Below, piece by piece: positions 36,146 to 45,823 of a DNA stretch of 64,000 bases. Made by a program: the position numbers and the translations under genes. How positions within the stretch are numbered: the stretch's first letter is position 1; each line of letters starts with the position of its first letter. The DNA is from Gonocerus acuteangulatus (taxonomy: Eukaryota; Arthropoda; Insecta; Hemiptera; Coreidae): positions 97,614,935-97,678,934 of the forward strand of contig OX328124.1 of the NCBI GenBank assembly GCA_946811695.1. The letters are read 5' to 3'. The notes under the pieces were generated by a model that saw only the letters and a program-made list of their open reading frames with translations, did not search any database and was not told the DNA's origin.

Positions 36146-36405
36146 ATCTTTGTTACACATCAATATAAATTTTTGTTTTTCTCTTAAAGCATAATAATTG
36201 TTAGTTTTTCGATTACTTTGAACCACTCCGCAATAGAGTCTCTAGCTCTAAATTAAAGTTAATTGGTTATTTTACAATTTATTGTATTACCGTGGTGAAT
36301 TATTTTTTTCTTCTAAACGGGTAAAACATATTTTTTCTTTGATATTAAAATTAACGAAATTTATATCAATGTAATATAATTAACCTTATATTTTACTTAA
36401 ATATT
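36146..36405. other. AT-rich spacer
   Basis: Short spacer between two SINE family 2 pieces; nothing recognised. Confidence 0.35.
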
Positions 36406-36408
36406 ACT

Positions 36409-36605
36409 GTCCATTATTACAAACTACGAATTTTAGTACGGGTCATCTATAGGATACCACCCTTTTCTAGCCAGAATAGGACTGATGCCTTTTCGTTTTT
36501 CTAAACAAAAAGCCACCGATTGTGGGAATCGAACCCACAACCCTTTACCACGGAGTGTTAAGTGCTCACGCCTTAACGCTCACGCCCACCGGGCCTCCTA
36601 TAGCT
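36409..36605 (-). mobile_element. tRNA-headed SINE, family 2, minus copy
   Basis: The minus strand begins ggaggcccggtgggcgtgag at about 36598, with ttaaggcgtgagcacttaac, tgtgggttcgattcccac (box B, about 36537-36520), a 'ggctttttgttt' linker, agaaaagggtggtatcctat (about 36463-36443), then agatgacccgtactaaaatt and the aatggac end. The head looks like a class II tRNA (Leu/Ser type) with a long variable arm. It matches the copy at 40234-40442. The 76-codon frame at 36522-36752 is a shadow of it. Confidence 0.85.
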
Positions 36606-37317
36606 AAAATAAATTACCGTGGATATTACGAATATTTAGTGTGTAGTTTATATATGTTTTTATGCCAAGTATATTTCAAATCTTTAAGAAAACTAGAACT
36701 TATGAAAAAGAGTTTTGCTAAAATAACAAGAAATATAATATACTTATATTAAACTGCCTCTAAGGAAAGCCAAGGATTGTCTGTTCTAATAAAATTAGCT
36801 TTTCTACTTAGGCAACAGGAGATTACTCGTCTCGAGGGATTCATAAGTAAGGTTGTGGTCGCGGCTGAAAAGTTGTCAACCACTGGTGCTCGTTTCCCGG
36901 AGGGTTTTTAATAATTTAAAACTGGTTCCGTTTCCGTCAACCCTCAAACAAATTCCCTCTCTTTCCCTTCCAAAGGAACAGCAACCGTATCGGCCTTGTA
37001 AAAAATTGAGGCAAAGAACACGACCCAAAACCAAATTAAAGCTGAGTTTTACTTTATTAAAGAACATTCCTTGTTCGCGTAAATTCTCTCAGAAAAAAGG
37101 ACGGAATTAAAATGTAGTATTCCTTAATCTTCCTAATATGTCTAAGCATTTCATTTACTATTTTTTTAATATATATATCTAAAGGTCTAATAAAAATCAG
37201 GTAACATCAATAAATGCAACCGTATATGCGCACCAGAATTTAATTATCTTTTAAACCGTTATAGATATCGCAAAATTGCATAGGAACAAGTATTTGTTTT
37301 TTTGTTTGTTGTAACAG
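36606..37317. other. No recognised gene
   Basis: An 85-codon plus frame (36853-37110) encodes a basic peptide of no known family, and the opposite strand is open as well. AT-rich otherwise. Confidence 0.35.
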
Positions 37318-37492
37318 CGTTTCAACATTGAGACTATTAACGCCAGGATATCTACAGGTTGCCACCCTTTTATGATACTAACAGCACGTGGTTGGTCACC
37401 CATTCAGGTACTGGCCACCCCCTGGCGTTGCTTAACTTAGGTGATTAACGACAACTGGTGCATTCAACGTGGCTATTGGCGTTGGCTTCGTC
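37318..37492 (-). mobile_element. 5S rRNA-derived SINE, diverged second copy
   Basis: The minus strand shows gccaacgccaatagccacgt, tcacctaagttaagcaacgc, gtggccagtacctgaatggg and tgaccaaccacgtgct, aligning with the 5S head at 30722-30613. Next come a 'aaaagggtggcaacctgtag' block (about 37371-37352) and gatatcctggcgttaatagt. It is more diverged and lacks the long A tail. I could not define target duplications. Confidence 0.88.
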
Positions 37493-37866
37493 ATTCGTTA
37501 ATCCCAAATAATTTAGTTTTATTGTGGCACCCTGTATAAAAGAAAATCATTTAAATAATAAAAATAAATATCTAACCCCCCCCCCATGAAAATTTAATAT
37601 GAGTAATGTACAAATTTTACAATCAAATTTTTTTTCAGTTAAAAATGTCAGAAATATAAAAAATGTAACAAGGTATTTAGGAAAACATAAGAACTCAAAA
37701 TGATGGAATATTTTTTTCACATTTATCCCCAAAAAGTCTCTTTTAATCTATAATAAGCCCAAAGAAAAAAAAAAAGTTAATATGAGTAAATCACTCAGGA
37801 AGTTGTGAGCTCCGTGACCCTCCCCTTGAGGGGGGGGGGAGGGTGTAATCCCCCCCCCCCCCCAAG
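37493..37866. other. Spacer with G and C homopolymer tracts
   Basis: ccttgagggggggggagggtg (about 37824-37844) is followed by a run of about 14 C (37849-37862) and aagggg. The runs can pair as a hairpin or form G-quadruplex/i-motif structures. A second C run lies at about 37577. No gene. Confidence 0.6.
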
Positions 37867-38335
37867 GGGAATCATAATGCGTTGCTTAATATTTCCCCAA
37901 AACCTCTGTAAAGAGGACATAATAATTTTATTTCAACTTATATATTTTCATTTCAATAATCGAAATGAAAATATATTGATTACATCGGCCCTACCATGTC
38001 AAACTATCGAATATGCAAATCGGAGCAATTTAGAGAACGAACATATTCTATCCATTGACGAAGTAGTATATTGAAAATGGTCTTATTGTATACATTATTT
38101 AAGGCATTAAAGGCTATTCTATAGGGGTTAGAGTTTTGTCAATTTGCGACAAGCCACTTCCACAATCCAAGTCTCAAATCTGAAAAACGAGATTTTGCAT
38201 ATTCGATAGTTTGACATGGTAGGGCCGATGTAATCAATATATTTTCATTTCGATTATTGAAAGTTGAAATAGGATTATTATGTCCTCTTGACAGAGGTTT
38301 TGGGGAAATATTAAGCAACGCATTATGATTCACAC
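37867..38335. repeat. Inverted repeat, arms about 140-155 bp
   Basis: The left arm starts gaatcataatgcgttgctta (37868) and runs through aaaacctctgtaaagaggac to atcggccctaccatgtcaaa and tcgaatatgcaaa (to about 38020). The right arm (38332 back to about 38196) is its complement. The left arm has about 20 bp extra, forming the small palindrome catttcaataatcgaaatg. The spacer is about 170 bp. The small frames at 37805-38333 are shadows. Confidence 0.85.
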
Positions 38336-38949
38336 TTGCAGGGAGGATTACGTACTTTGACTTGAGATCGAAATAATTTACGGTAAAATGTACCTTAAAA
38401 TTCTAGTAAAATTTATTATTGGCGTAAAAAATTCCTATACACACTTTTGAAATACTAACATATAAAAGATTTTTTTTTTATTTCACGAGCTTCGCAACGA
38501 CGGCGACTTGCTTTTTTTTTAAAATACAGAAAAAATACGACTTCATATGTTCACAATTATCAGTAACTTACGGAGCTAAATACAACAAAAGTTTGAGGAG
38601 AGCCTACGACAAAAGTTAGTAAATTTTTGTTACGAATTAAGGGCTGAACAGCATTTCTATTTACACTATAGTTAATATATTTACATAACATATCACTAAA
38701 ACTACTATTATTTAATTATTTATTAGGTCATGGAGGACGCTAAATTTTGTGGTTTTCCTTTAAAGACCAAGTAAAATTGAATAATAATTACATAATTGAT
38801 ATTATGTATAAAAAAAAAGAATATAAAACACAAAAAAAAATCAATAAAAAAACCAGACTATTTCTATTATACCGTGGAAATAATATGTCTAGAGGTTTCC
38901 GACTAAATTTTTTTCTGGAATCAAATTGTTGTGTATAGGTTTATAAATA
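38336..38949. other. AT-rich spacer
   Basis: No recognisable gene or repeat. Confidence 0.4.
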
Positions 38950-39205
38950 GTATTATTCAGATTCTGTGATACATGTTTATTTGTTTTAAATATTGGAGTA
39001 TAGAGTGTATATATGGACTACCCTCTGTATGAAGTTCTTGTAGGTCGTGTAGAATGTTCAGTTTGTCACGTCTTTTACATTCAGTGAGTATATCTTTAAT
39101 TGTCAATGTTATGTTACAAAGTCTGCATATCGGTTTGCCTTTTTTCTCTATGAGGTAATTATGTGTGAGCAATGAGTGTCCAATGCGACTTATAAAAGAA
39201 TGACG
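38950..39205 (-). pseudogene. LINE C-terminus remnant
   Basis: The 71-codon minus frame reads LTHNYLIEKKGKPICRLCNI, then TLTIKDILTECKRRDKLNIL and ends QYLKQINMYHRI. It aligns with the C-terminus of the LINE at 26830 (LTHSYL...CQYCNTTLTIKHLLTEC...QYLKQIKLYDNI). The stop codon is retained, so it is the true 3' coding end of a related element; everything upstream is lost. Confidence 0.85.
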
Positions 39206-40170
39206 TTAAATTAAAATCGGAATAAATTGTAATCTTAGGATTTTAACAATGTCAAATATTTAATGTTAACACGAAATGTTTTTAAAAGCGCTGGGATTAA
39301 ATGAGATGACGCGAGATGAAGCGCTGGGATGGTTTTCGGTGACTGCCCCTAAATTCTTGTTTTTCATAAATTACTTATGCACCCTATCCATTGTATAGAG
39401 GTGGGGAAGAAACGGAAGGAGATAGAGAGAGAGAGACACTGCTGATACTTGGCAGGGAGAGAGAGAAGGAAAGAGAGAGAGAGAGAGAGAGAGACTAGGA
39501 AATGAAGCCTGAAGGAAGTCGATAAATGTAGCCTATAGATGCTAATGAAGGATTTGCTGGAAGACAGAGCCAAAACCCCAGCTCCTGGAATCTGAGAGGA
39601 CCGAGATGAGAGAAAAAAGAAAACAGCAGAGGAGATTTAACACCTGGGTGCCATTCCCTCAGAATTAACGACTTTCTAACCCTCCATCGACATCTCTTAT
39701 TTCGGTATAAGCCATTTCCATCCGTACTCTTGCCAAATAATGCTCCTTCTTCCAGTTTTTTTTATTATAAAAATCTTAATGCGCCTTATTTGATTATATT
39801 TGGGGCTTGTTGATTAAAATGAGTTTGTATTTTTTGTGAAGCTGTGTCTGGATTTATGTAGGGCGAATGGATGTCTGTATGATCATTATACGTTGCCAGG
39901 AGGGTGTGCGGATATGTTGGAACGTCACCTTTACAAAAGTTTTAAAGGATAGGGACAAAGGACGCAACTCTTAGAAACTTCCGCTTCCAAAGGGGAAATA
40001 ATTTTAATCATAATTATAAATTCTCTTTGGCATTGTTTTAATAAAACTTACCAAAATCGCTATGTATTAAACACCTTCTTGAATATTAGACTCAAGCTAC
40101 TAATCTTTTATTCAATGCTCTATATGTTTCACGGTTTTTGTGCGCCTCTTGTGGAGCTCAAAACTAAAAA
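39206..40170. other. Spacer with a (GA)n tract
   Basis: Interrupted GA-rich DNA at 39415-39493. No gene recognised. Confidence 0.4.
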
Positions 40171-40171
40171 T

Positions 40172-40220
40172 GTTACTACCCTAAATGTAGTAAAAATAAT
40201 ACTACATTTAGGGTAGTAAC
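40172..40220. repeat. Perfect 21-bp-arm hairpin beside a SINE
   Basis: gttactaccctaaatgtag (40172-40190) and its complement (40202-40220) flank taaaaataatac. That same 12-mer is the target duplication of the adjacent SINE (40222-40233 and 40443-40454). Confidence 0.9.
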
Positions 40221-40221
40221 A

Positions 40222-40454
40222 TAAAAATAATACGGAGACCCGGTAGCCGTGAGGGTTAAGGCGTGAGCTCTTAACACTCCGTGCCAAAAGTCGTGGGTTC
40301 GATTCCCACTAGGGGCGGTGGCTTTTCTTTCGAAAAAAGAAAAGGTATCACCCCTATCCTGGCTAGAAAAGGGTGGTAACCTATAGATAACCCGTCCTAA
40401 AATTCGTAGTTAATAATAAATGGACGTTAAAATTTAAATAAATAAAAATAATAC
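40222..40454 (+). mobile_element. tRNA-headed SINE, family 2, complete copy
   Basis: The body 40234-40442 starts ggagacccggtagccgtgag, with aaggcgtgagctcttaac, box B gggttcgattcccac (about 40293-40307), a T/A-rich linker, agaaaagggtggtaacctat (40364-40383), then agataacccgtcctaaaatt and aataataaatggacgtt with a short (aaat)n end. The 12-bp duplication taaaaataatac flanks it (40222-40233, 40443-40454). The head looks like a class II tRNA. Confidence 0.93.
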
Positions 40455-40764
40455 ATGTGTTAAAACTTCCTTTTCCCCTTGCCGAGTCAATACAAGAAGA
40501 TCCAATATGGTTGCGGATTATTTATCGACTTAAGAACGCGATCGTGTTCATAATTTCGAATAACTGACAAACATTATGGGATTATGGAATATTTTACTTA
40601 CAAGCTACTGAAGAGGCGCGTAAAAGGTGTAGAGCATTGACTAATGAATTTAGGGATGAATTAATAATGATTTTATCATTTAACTTCTTGATTCTTGATG
40701 CTCTCTTCTTACTAGCGTAACTTATGTAAAAATTATGACTATCATAAAAAGGAAGGATTAGGTT
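40455..40764. other. Spacer
   Basis: Nothing recognised. Confidence 0.35.
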
Positions 40765-41060
40765 AGGAGCAGGTTTTGAAGGATATAATACCTAAGGTTA
40801 GGAGGCAAAAATGGGAATGGGCTGGTCACATTTTAAGAAGATCAGATAGAGATGGCCAACTGAGGTGACTGTTTTATCAGGAGGAAGACCAAAGAAAAGG
40901 TGGAGCGACTTCTTCAGGAAGATGGCTGTTCTGCTATGGTGGAGATTGGCGAGGGATTGAGATGCTTGGAAGGAGAAGTGGATCCAGATAGCTGCCTCGG
41001 CTTCCCAGTAGGCTGGTCACCTGGGAAAGTCTAGACCTAGACACCTTTATGGAAGGCCTG
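40765..41060 (+). pseudogene. RTE-like LINE C-terminus remnant
   Basis: The plus strand reads RRQKWEWAGHILRRSDRDGQ (from about 40798), a stop, then GGRPKKRWSDFFRKM and WWRLARD, a stop and AWKEKW. The WAGH..R..D and GRP..RW.D blocks with the final A.D...W are the C-terminal signature of RTE-type endonuclease-reverse transcriptases. Two stops and at least one shift disable it. Confidence 0.75.
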
Positions 41061-41763
41061 TGTTCAAACTCACATAAGAAATTTTGCAGATTGAATTTAT
41101 TATTTTATTTTCAGTTATTTATAATTACTTGTATATATTCATTGTAATTTACTTGTTATTGTTAAGTTATGAACATATTATTATTACTACCATATCTTAT
41201 AACCGAATTATATGCCAAACCTGCCTCAAGGGAAAGTTTACCTTGAAAAAACGTTTACGTGGAAATCTTTCAGTTCCATTGTTAAATCCATTCAAGATTA
41301 TAGCATTACGGAGTGAATCATAGGTTAGTGACATTTTATGTCAATAAAGAATACTAAAAAAATGTCGGTCACTAGGGGAAAAAAATAATAAAGGACAGAA
41401 ATAAAATTTAAAAACTCGAGACATATATAATATGACTGGTTTCCTCCCGTTAGTCGTGGAAGGCCACAGCCCCATATTCCCATCCTCCATGGCGAGGGTA
41501 TTTGAATGCAGGGTTAGTGAACAGCCCAAGAAGGGTAACTGCTGAATGGGCACAAATGACCCCGATATTAGGGCGAGACCTAACCCTCGCTCCATCCTAG
41601 CTCACTTGTGACACTCCCACGCCTCCTATAGTAAATCGGCTCGTCCCTTACAGGCATTGAGGAAAGGAAACTGCCTTTCTTGCCAATAACTTGTATCGGA
41701 TCGGTCAAATAATTCGTGAGCAATTTGGGAAATGTTTAACACTTTGACTGCGGGAGCGCTAAA
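41061..41763. other. No recognised gene
   Basis: AT-rich to mixed DNA. Frames at 41084-41323 (plus, hydrophobic) and 41341-41595 (minus) have no recognised motif. Confidence 0.35.
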
Positions 41764-42103
41764 CCCTAAATCAGAGTTGGGCAAACGTTAGCGCGCGCTA
41801 AAAGCTGATACCTCTCCGCTAATTTAGCGAAACTGTAGAAAGCCAGCGCTAATAATTAGCGGTTAGCGGCGGCAGTGCGCTAACCGCTAATCTATTTATC
41901 AAATATCGTAATTGCTATAGTTACAAGTTGTAACTATAGCTTAAGCTATTAGCAATTACGATATTTCATAAATAGATTAGCGGTTAGCGCACTGCCGCCG
42001 CTAACCGCTAATTATTAGCGCTGGCTTTCTACAGTTTCGCTAAATTAGCGGAGAGGTATCAGCTTTTAGCGCGCGCTAACGTTTGCCCAACTCTGCCCTA
42101 AAT
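41764..42103. mobile_element. Foldback hAT MITE, 324 bp, with 8-bp target duplication
   Basis: The element is 41772-42095, starting cagagttgggcaaacgttag and ending in its exact complement. Arms of about 145-150 bp are almost perfect, with one mismatch seen (tatcaaata versus tatgaaata) around a short asymmetrical centre near 41930. The 8-bp duplication ccctaaat lies at 41764-41771 and 42096-42103. The CAGRGTTGGGC terminus and 8-bp duplication identify the hAT superfamily. No coding capacity. Confidence 0.96.
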
Positions 42104-42489
42104 CATCCAATAAATAGTATTTTTTTTTTTTTTTCATTTTATGATTTCATTTATTTTTTAGTGTGAAAAAATAACTCACCCATTGCAAATTCCGGATAAT
42201 TTCCTCCAGAAACATGATTTTAACCATGACGCACATGTGTTGGAGAAACTCCTCCAAAAATTCACAGAAAGGTCTCAACCCGGAACAATTCCAGAATATG
42301 GCACACGAAACACTCCCTGAGACGACGGAAGAATGAATAAAAGTCCGACTCGCAGGAACTGCCTCATCTTAGCGCGGTTCCGTTCTTATCCCTAGTCTAA
42401 TTTCGAAAGATTAAAATAGAATCAGTTATTATTTTGTTGAGAGGAGATCGTTGACCGTTGATGATGCAAGGTAGGGATTGTCCGGGTTA
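42104..42489. other. Spacer
   Basis: Short T run near 42121; otherwise nothing recognised. Confidence 0.35.
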
Positions 42490-42690
42490 GGTCACTGCTA
42501 CTTAATAATACATACCCCATATGTGTATGTATGTGGGCATATATATGTACATATGTGTGCGTGTATATGTGTATGTGTATATGCATATATATAAATATAT
42601 ATATATATATTATATATGTATATATATATATATGTATATATGTTAGGTATATTTACATAGATATGTGCATATATTAGTGTTAAATATGTC
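42490..42690. repeat. Degenerate (TATG)/(TA) repeat region
   Basis: Irregular tatgtgtatg and (TA)n tracts. The minus frame at 42498-42875 is a translation of this and is rejected as a gene. Confidence 0.8.
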
Positions 42691-42699
42691 CTACTTGTA

Positions 42700-42825
42700 T
42701 TTACAGCCCTGATGAAGGCTTGAAGTTCAAGCCGAAACGTCGGCACAATAAAACCATTTTTACGATAAAATGTAGTTTTATTAAGTAGCAGTGACCGAAC
42801 CCTGACAGTTATATTTTGGTTCCAC
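42700..42825 (+). ncRNA. Hammerhead-like ribozyme motif in a Penelope-like terminal block
   Basis: GCC (42706-42708), CTGATGA (42709-42715), one spare A, a stem-loop GGCTTGAAGTTCAAGCC (42717-42733), GAA (42734-42736), ACGTC (42737-42741) and GGC (42742-42744), which pairs with the leading GCC. This is the type I hammerhead order, with a 2-bp helix III and a cleavage site expected after C42741. Penelope-like elements are known to carry minimal hammerheads. The spare A between CTGATGA and helix II departs from the consensus, so activity is doubtful. The flank (aataaaacc, gtagttttatt, gaccgaaccctga) repeats at 13975, 14386 and 15100. Confidence 0.5.
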
Positions 42826-43204
42826 CAGTCTTGAAAGGTAGGATTTACAATCTTACCTGGAAGGGTCGGCAACACTAGAAACCGTCCCGCTAGTTACAAG
42901 GTCTTGGAATCTTGGAACTCTATATTTCTAACAATAAATTGTTTTTGTTATTTTACTTAACCTGTTTTATTTTCGAATACATTATCCAACTATAAGCAAT
43001 TAAAAAATAACAAGGAATAAAATACAGACAAAAAGAACACTTCGAATAAGCGAAATCAATTACTTTAAAGATTTAAGCTCTTATTTCTCCGATTGACATC
43101 GCCTAATCAAAACTTTCATTAGAACCTTTTATGTAGAGCATTTAATAAGCTTTCTAATGGTATTCTTCCGTTTAGCAAAATTCTCAACAGTTTTCGAGAT
43201 ATTA
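42826..43204. other. Diverged entry into the tandem array
   Basis: Strings such as tatttctaacaataaattg and cttatttctccgattgaca already resemble the 4322-bp unit (around 54400-54660), so this is a decayed edge of the array. Confidence 0.5.
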
Positions 43205-44189
43205 ATGAATGTTCCCAAAATTTATATTATTTCTAGCAACAGAAAATTGGCCTCATTTTTCATATCCTGTTTTACACACAAAATTTTCGCAACATAAGAA
43301 ATTACAAAACTAAAAAGCAATAAAAAACGAAGGGAAAGAGACAAAAATTACAACAAGAACGACAAAAACCCGTTCATAAGAACAAAACAGACGTATTTGA
43401 AGTTTTAAGCACTTATTTCTCCGATTGACATAACCTAATCAAAAATAGTTTTAGAATCTTTTTTGTAGAGAATTTAGTAAGCTTTCAAATAGTTTCTATC
43501 CACTTACCACGATTTCCCAACCGTGTTCGAGATATTAATGAAAGTATACGAACTTCCCAAAACTTTTCATGTCTGTTCATAAAATATTTTATTCTAACCC
43601 TTCCTTAACTCCAAACGTAACAAAACTTTCAACATATTAGTTTTAATGAAAGTAGAACATGCAGATAAAGTTTCAACTGAATCCCGTAATTCTAAGTACC
43701 CAAACCAAAAACGGTATTCAAAAACTATTTTTCCAATTTTCTCGAAAACGGTTAAAGCGATCGCCTTCAAAATGGTTTCATTCGTTTTCCTAGCCCAGGA
43801 ATCATATAAAACGAATACTTACAAGCTTATGAACTCAAAAACATAAGCGTTACGATTTTTTTTGCGCGAATTTCGCCCCTAACGCCATCTTCCAGTAGGC
43901 GGATTTTGCTGGTTAACGAACTTGACCTTTCAAATTGGACGAAGGATTTTTGTACCAAATTTCATCAAAATCGGACCATTCGTCTTCTATCTAGAGAGCG
44001 AACAGACAAATATATATATATAAATAAATATATACATATATATATATATACAAATTTGAACCACCGTTATTTTCGGTCTCTAGGGGTTCTGAAACGCGAA
44101 ATTTTCTAGTCGGCACTTCCGGATTGTTTCATTGTATCAACCCTATAAGCGGGGTTCCTCCCTATGGGGGAGGGAGGAACCGCGCTAAT

Positions 44190-44422
44190 AAAGCCTATAT
44201 AGAAGAATATAACTTATAAAGCCAATCTAGTGGATACAGAATGATCAAGAACAAGTTCTCAAAATTGAGTAGATACCACTTCATAATAAAGCCTATATAG
44301 AATAATATGCCTAATAAAGCCAATCTAGTGAATACAGAAGGATCAAGAACATGTTCTCAAAATTGAGTAGATACCACTTCCTAATAAAGCCTGTATAGAA
44401 GAATATAACTTATAAAGCCAAT
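44190..44422. repeat. 98-bp minisatellite, first part in unit A
   Basis: Units of the form cctaataaagcctatataga, aagccaatctagtg.atacag, ttctcaaaattgagtagatac. Two to three copies lie before the LINE fragment; the array resumes at 45009. Confidence 0.9.
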
Positions 44423-45008
44423 CCAATCGATAGAAAATGGATTACGAAGTTCAAGAAGTTTCCTTGAATATTCCATTCAGATAATTTTGAAACGATAGTC
44501 CTACGCCACACTCTGTCGTAAGCTTTTTCAATATCAAAGGATACGGCTAGTATTGATTCTTTTTTGACAAAAGCATTTAATATTTCGCTTTCTAACATTA
44601 CAATGTGGTCCATGGTTGAGTGATTTTGCCTGAATCCACACTGATAGTTAGACAGAAGTTGATTCTTTTCAAGAAACCACAGTAGCCTTTTATTCAGTAT
44701 TCTTTCAAATAGCTTACAGACACAGTTGGTGAGTGCTATCGGCCGATAATTGTTGCACAGCGTTTGATCTTTATTGGCTTTAGGAGAGGCACAATTATTG
44801 ACTCATTCCAGTTTTCTGGATATAATCCTGAGATATATGCTTTATTAAATAAATTCAATAGGACAGATAGACCTGCTGTTGGTAGATTTTTTAACATCCT
44901 ATAGCAAACACCATCGCTACCCGGGGCAGTATACTTAATGCGAGATAGAACGAGTACTAATTCTTGCATCGTGAAAGGTTCATTGAGTGGGTGCACTTGA
45001 TGGGCTAT
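44423..45008 (-). pseudogene. LINE reverse transcriptase fragment captured in the minisatellite
   Basis: On the minus strand, 45008-44760 reads PLNEPFTMQELVLVLSRIKY, TAPGSDGVCYRMLKNLP, NWNESIIVPLLKP. After a frameshift near 44770, 44613-44430 reads DHIVMLESEILNAF, SFDIEKAYDRVWRRT. It is the finger and first palm region of the same family as the LINE at 28050-28560. Both ends are cut (no YxDD, no endonuclease), which is not a normal 5'-truncated LINE insertion. It replaces part of one 98-bp unit. Confidence 0.88.
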
Positions 45009-45196
45009 TAAGCCTATATAGAATAATATGCCTAATAAAGCCAATCTAGTGGATACAGAAGGATCAAGAACAAGTTCTTAAAATTGAGTAGATACCACTG
45101 CCTAATAAAGGCTATATAGAATATTGTGCCTAATAAAGCCAATCTAGTGAATACAGAAGGATCATGAACAAGTTCTCAAAATTGAGTAGATACCAC
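45009..45196. repeat. 98-bp minisatellite, unit A, up to the BEL insertion
   Basis: Two copies, ending ...gtagataccac, where the last five bases are the left target duplication of the BEL element. Confidence 0.92.
45192..45196. other. Left target-site duplication (accac) of the BEL element
   Basis: accac abuts the LTR start tgttcgatc and recurs after the right LTR at 51545-51549. The uninterrupted site is seen at 55867-55871 and 60189-60193. Confidence 0.95.
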
Positions 45197-45803
45197 TGTT
45201 CGATCTACGAGCTTGCTATATCACTCGCCTATCGAAGATGATGCTCTCCTACATCCCACGCACTCTCTCGGACCAGCGGGTGAAGCAGGAAGTTCTGCAA
45301 GCTCGCACTGCAGCACGCAGCGCTAGGCTACACGCACGGAGCCTTGAGAGTACAGTACGTCCTGGGCAGCTGAAGAGCAAGTACCCCGCTAAACAGCTCT
45401 TCCTCAGCAAAACCTCCTCACCCATTGACCGAAGAAGATGCAATCCAACGCCATGAGGGAGTAGAGGCGAATCTCCGGCCAGGAGCGCGAATGCGGAGGA
45501 GAGAGGAGCGAAGACAGCGAACCGGCGAATGTCGAGGCAACATCACAGCATGCGGCCATCATAATCCCCAGGCAACATTAATCTCAATCATTAACAATAT
45601 TAACACCATTGGCTCTTCAAGCCCAGGGAAGACATATGTTTTATTTAATATAGCTATTTTTCTCACGTAAATCTTTGTTACATATCATTTCATACAGTCC
45701 ACTTTTATCTACTCCACGCCGGGACTCATATCCGGCGATGCCGAGCTTGCTCGATCAAGATTTGCGCGCACCACCCATGCCAGGGAGGCGTGCAAATTAT
45801 TCA
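45197..45803 (+). repeat. BEL left LTR
   Basis: 607 bp from tgttcgatctacgagcttgc to gtgcaaattattca. It matches 50938-51544 at every position I compared (offset 5741). The small frames at 45238-45670 recur identically in the right LTR and are not genes. An ATTAACAATATTAACACC segment and a T-rich stretch lie in the second half; I could not assign a TATA box with confidence. Confidence 0.96.
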
Positions 45804-45805
45804 TG

Positions 45806-45823
45806 TGGTCCGTACCGGGCCGG
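45806..45823 (+). promoter_or_regulatory. Candidate primer-binding site
   Basis: tggtccgtaccgggccgg starts 2 nt after the left LTR, where a tRNA primer should anneal, and begins with the TGG that pairs with a tRNA CCA end. I could not match the rest to a named tRNA. Confidence 0.4.

Larger units (their letters stand above)
43205..45196. repeat. Tandem-array unit A (diverged), left part
   Basis: Aligns with 54436-55866 but with many substitutions and an extra roughly 580-bp insert. It carries the 'caaaatcggaccattcgtct' and 'agagagcgaacagacaaat' modules before (TA)n, atttgaaccaccgttatttt, then the 98-bp minisatellite. The BEL insertion interrupts it at 45196. The 66-codon frame at 43646 recurs in every unit but shows no coding constraint and no recognised motif. 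Confidence 0.88.

Noticed and set aside
45238..45670. Open frames in the BEL LTR (also 50882-51411)
   Set aside because: They lie wholly within the LTR on both strands and match no protein family; the identical copies reflect LTR duplication.
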